Assembly: GCA_016781705.1 (NCBI GenBank)
Contig: JADDPV010000152.1
Coordinates: 1 to 6,970 of the forward strand
DNA from: Rubrobacter sp.
Lineage (GTDB): Bacteria; Actinomycetota; Rubrobacteria; Rubrobacterales; Rubrobacteraceae
Length of the DNA stretch: 6,970 nucleotides
Direction: 5' to 3'
Part shown: positions 6,131 through 6,970 of the stretch, piece after piece
How positions within the stretch are numbered: the first letter of the stretch is position 1
How the letters are laid out: each line of letters opens with the position of its first letter
The notes under the pieces: model-generated
What the model saw: the letters and a program-made list of their open reading frames with translations, nothing else
The model's database searches: none
Told to the model about the DNA's origin: nothing
Position numbers and translations under genes: made by a program

Positions 6131-6140
6131 ATCCGCGGAT
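6131..6140. promoter_or_regulatory. Perfect 10-base palindrome between divergent genes
   Basis: ATCCGCGGAT is its own reverse complement. It lies 9 bases upstream of the ABC operon's -10 box, in that promoter's spacer, and about 48 bases before the rnhA -10 box. That is a natural place for a repressor of the exporter. The symmetry does not extend beyond 10 bases, and short palindromes are not rare in GC-rich DNA. Confidence 0.3.
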
Positions 6141-6188
6141 ACCGTTAGCCGCATCACCTGGAGTCGATGAAACCGCGGCGGGCGGTGG

Positions 6189-6194
6189 GATAAT
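6189..6194 (+). promoter_or_regulatory. -10 box of rnhA, likely leaderless start
   Basis: GATAAT matches TATAAT at 5 of 6 positions. Six bases (6195-6200) separate it from the GTG at 6201, so transcription could start at the G of the start codon. A GAGG at 6195-6198 is only two bases from the GTG, too close for a normal ribosome binding site, which favours the leaderless reading. No clear -35 box was found. Confidence 0.45.
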
Positions 6195-6200
6195 GAGGTC

Positions 6201-6689
6201 GTGGATGAGCTCAGGCGGGTCGAGATCTACACGGACGGTGGCAGCATCGGCAACCCCGGTCCCGGCGGCTACGGCGTCGTCCTGCTCTACAAGGGCAACA
6301 AGAAGGAGCTCTCGGGTGGGTATCGGCTGACGACCAACAACCGCATGGAGTTGACCGCCGCCATCGAGGGTCTTGAAGCCCTCAAGACGCGCTGCCGGGT
6401 CGAGATCCACTCCGACTCCAAATACCTGGTCGACGCCGTCGAAAAGGGCTGGGCGCGACGCTGGCGCGAGAACGGGTGGAGAAAGAACAAGAAGGAGAAG
6501 GCGCGCAACCCCGACCTGTGGGGAAGGCTCCTGGACCTGTGCGACCGGCACGAAGTCACCTTCAGTTGGGTGCGAGGCCACGCGGGTAACCCGGAGAACG
6601 AGCGGGCCGATGAGCTGTCCGTACTGGCCGCCAGGGCTGGGGACTTGTCCATCGACGAGGGCTACGAAGGGGCGAGGTCTCCCGGCTGA
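6201..6689 (+). CDS. rnhA: Ribonuclease HI
   Basis: Cytosolic endonuclease that cuts the RNA strand of RNA-DNA hybrids, clearing R-loops and replication primers. The 162 residues cover the full family length (E. coli: 155). Fold and catalytic residues are complete: Asp12 in YTDGGSIGNPGPGG, Glu50 in TTNNRMELTA, Asp72 in HSDSKYLVDA, His127 in WVRGHAGNPENE and Asp137 in ERADELS; these match D10, E48, D70, H124 and D134 of the E. coli enzyme. The basic handle region that binds the hybrid is present (KGWARRWRENGWRKNKKEK, 82-100). The start is GTG at 6201, chosen because the protein begins at the usual distance before the first catalytic Asp, and because a -10 box lies just upstream. It is transcribed away from the ABC operon. 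The tail after residue 146 (about 16 residues) is not conserved in the family as I know it. Confidence 0.96.
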   Translation: MDELRRVEIYTDGGSIGNPGPGGYGVVLLYKGNKKELSGGYRLTTNNRMELTAAIEGLEALKTRCRVEIHSDSKYLVDAVEKGWARRWRENGWRKNKKEKARNPDLWGRLLDLCDRHEVTFSWVRGHAGNPENERADELSVLAARAGDLSIDEGYEGARSPG

Positions 6690-6825
6690 CCGGCTTGCAC
6701 AGGAGCGCTTCTTCCGCGGGCACAATCCCCGAGGCGGGAACTGGCGCACAGAGCGCAGCCCCTTCCTCATGCGCCGCTTCATCCGCAAGCGCATCGAGGA
6801 GTGTGTCGCCGGCCGCGGGCGCACC
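6690..6825. other. Stretch after rnhA with an unassigned reading frame
   Basis: No recognised gene. In the plus frame one step from rnhA, an open stretch reads through ERFFRGHNPRGGNW and FLMRRFIRKRIEE and ends at a TAG (6844-6846) after entering the ABC relic. It has no start codon with a ribosome binding site after the rnhA stop. It may be the tail of a lost gene or chance. I could not match it to a family. Confidence 0.3.
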
Positions 6826-6890
6826 CACGTCACCCCGCGCCCGTAGCGGCGGGTGACGTTCCTCGCTTCGAGTGTTACGGACCCATTCTA
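6810..6890 (-). pseudogene. Truncated 5' end of a second ABC ATPase gene with its promoter
   Basis: On the minus strand, bases 6878-6828 read VTLEARNVTRRYGRGVT, matching residues 5-24 of the ATPase encoded at 5160-6107, with three codons missing in the middle. At the DNA level about 45 of 51 aligned bases agree by hand count. The match continues upstream: GCTAGAATG with the TAGAAT -10 box recurs at 6885-6890, with a GCGG just before it as in the intact gene. The start codon is not intact: the bases before GTA are GGGTCC. Weak similarity continues to about 6810 and then stops; no Walker A follows. The piece is therefore a dead remnant of a paralogue or of an old duplication, not a gene. Confidence 0.75.
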
Positions 6891-6906
6891 GCGGCGCCGC
6901 AAAACA

Positions 6907-6925
6907 CCCGTAGTTACGGTACGGG
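6907..6925 (-). terminator. Terminator-like hairpin at the right edge
   Basis: CCCGTA (minus strand, 6925-6920) and TACGGG (6912-6907) form a 6-bp stem with a 7-base loop; a G-T pair can extend it. On the minus strand it is followed by TGTTTTG, a short U tract. It would end transcription coming from a minus-strand gene to the right. Candidate last codons of that gene are visible (a frame ending LPAWGDP at a TGA near 6929-6931), but two other frames cannot be excluded. Confidence 0.5.
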
Positions 6926-6970
6926 CGTCACGGATCGCCCCATGCCGGCAGCTCTGAGCACGCTCGTCTC

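Noticed and set aside
6120..6833. Minus-strand open frame of 237 codons
   Set aside because: It is antisense to rnhA, which has all catalytic residues. Only its first few residues matter, as they overlap the ABC relic.
1..6970. Defence island, CRISPR array, toxin-antitoxin pair or insertion sequence
   Set aside because: No regularly spaced repeats, transposase motifs, terminal inverted repeats or paired toxin-antitoxin frames were found. The only nuclease-like element is the dead Uma2 gene.

Overview
The window is about 7 kb of GC-rich bacterial chromosome, with GC-rich third codon positions. Gene content and promoter style point to a high-GC actinobacterium: compact -10 boxes of TAnnnT type sit 6-9 bases before two start codons, and one of those starts is GTG. 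A Rubrobacter-like lineage is my guess from overall protein flavour, not something the sequence proves. No rRNA, tRNA, CRISPR array or intact insertion sequence was seen.

Layout from left to right. (1) A plus-strand ferritin (40-546) stores iron. (2) A plus-strand gene of unknown function (677-1075) has its own sigma70-like promoter and a 15-base dyad in its leader; its protein appears to contain an internal duplication. (3) A stretch without an intact gene (1076-1825) contains a wrecked minus-strand Uma2/DUF820-family gene (1262-1726) with at least three frameshifts, a stop and an internal deletion. (4) A minus-strand operon holds cstA (2010-4118) and ybdD (1826-2017), which overlap by 8 bases, with a terminator-like hairpin 7 bases after ybdD. 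(5) A second minus-strand operon encodes an ABC exporter: an ATPase (5160-6107) and an ABC-2 type permease (4436-5170), overlapping by 11 bases. (6) Ribonuclease HI (6201-6689) is divergent from the ABC operon across a 93-base gap with a perfect 10-base palindrome. (7) The right end carries a second, truncated copy of the promoter and first ~20 codons of an ABC ATPase gene like that at 5160-6107 (about 6810-6890), then a minus-strand terminator-like hairpin for a gene beyond the window.

The genes do not form one pathway. CstA and YbdD act together in uptake of a small carbon source (pyruvate in E. coli). The ATPase and permease form one exporter of unknown substrate. Ferritin and RNase HI are housekeeping functions. 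I do not see a new multi-gene system. The most informative signals are the two gene relics, which mark this as a region of recent turnover, the paired near-leaderless promoters around 6117-6200, and the unrecognised gene at 677-1075.
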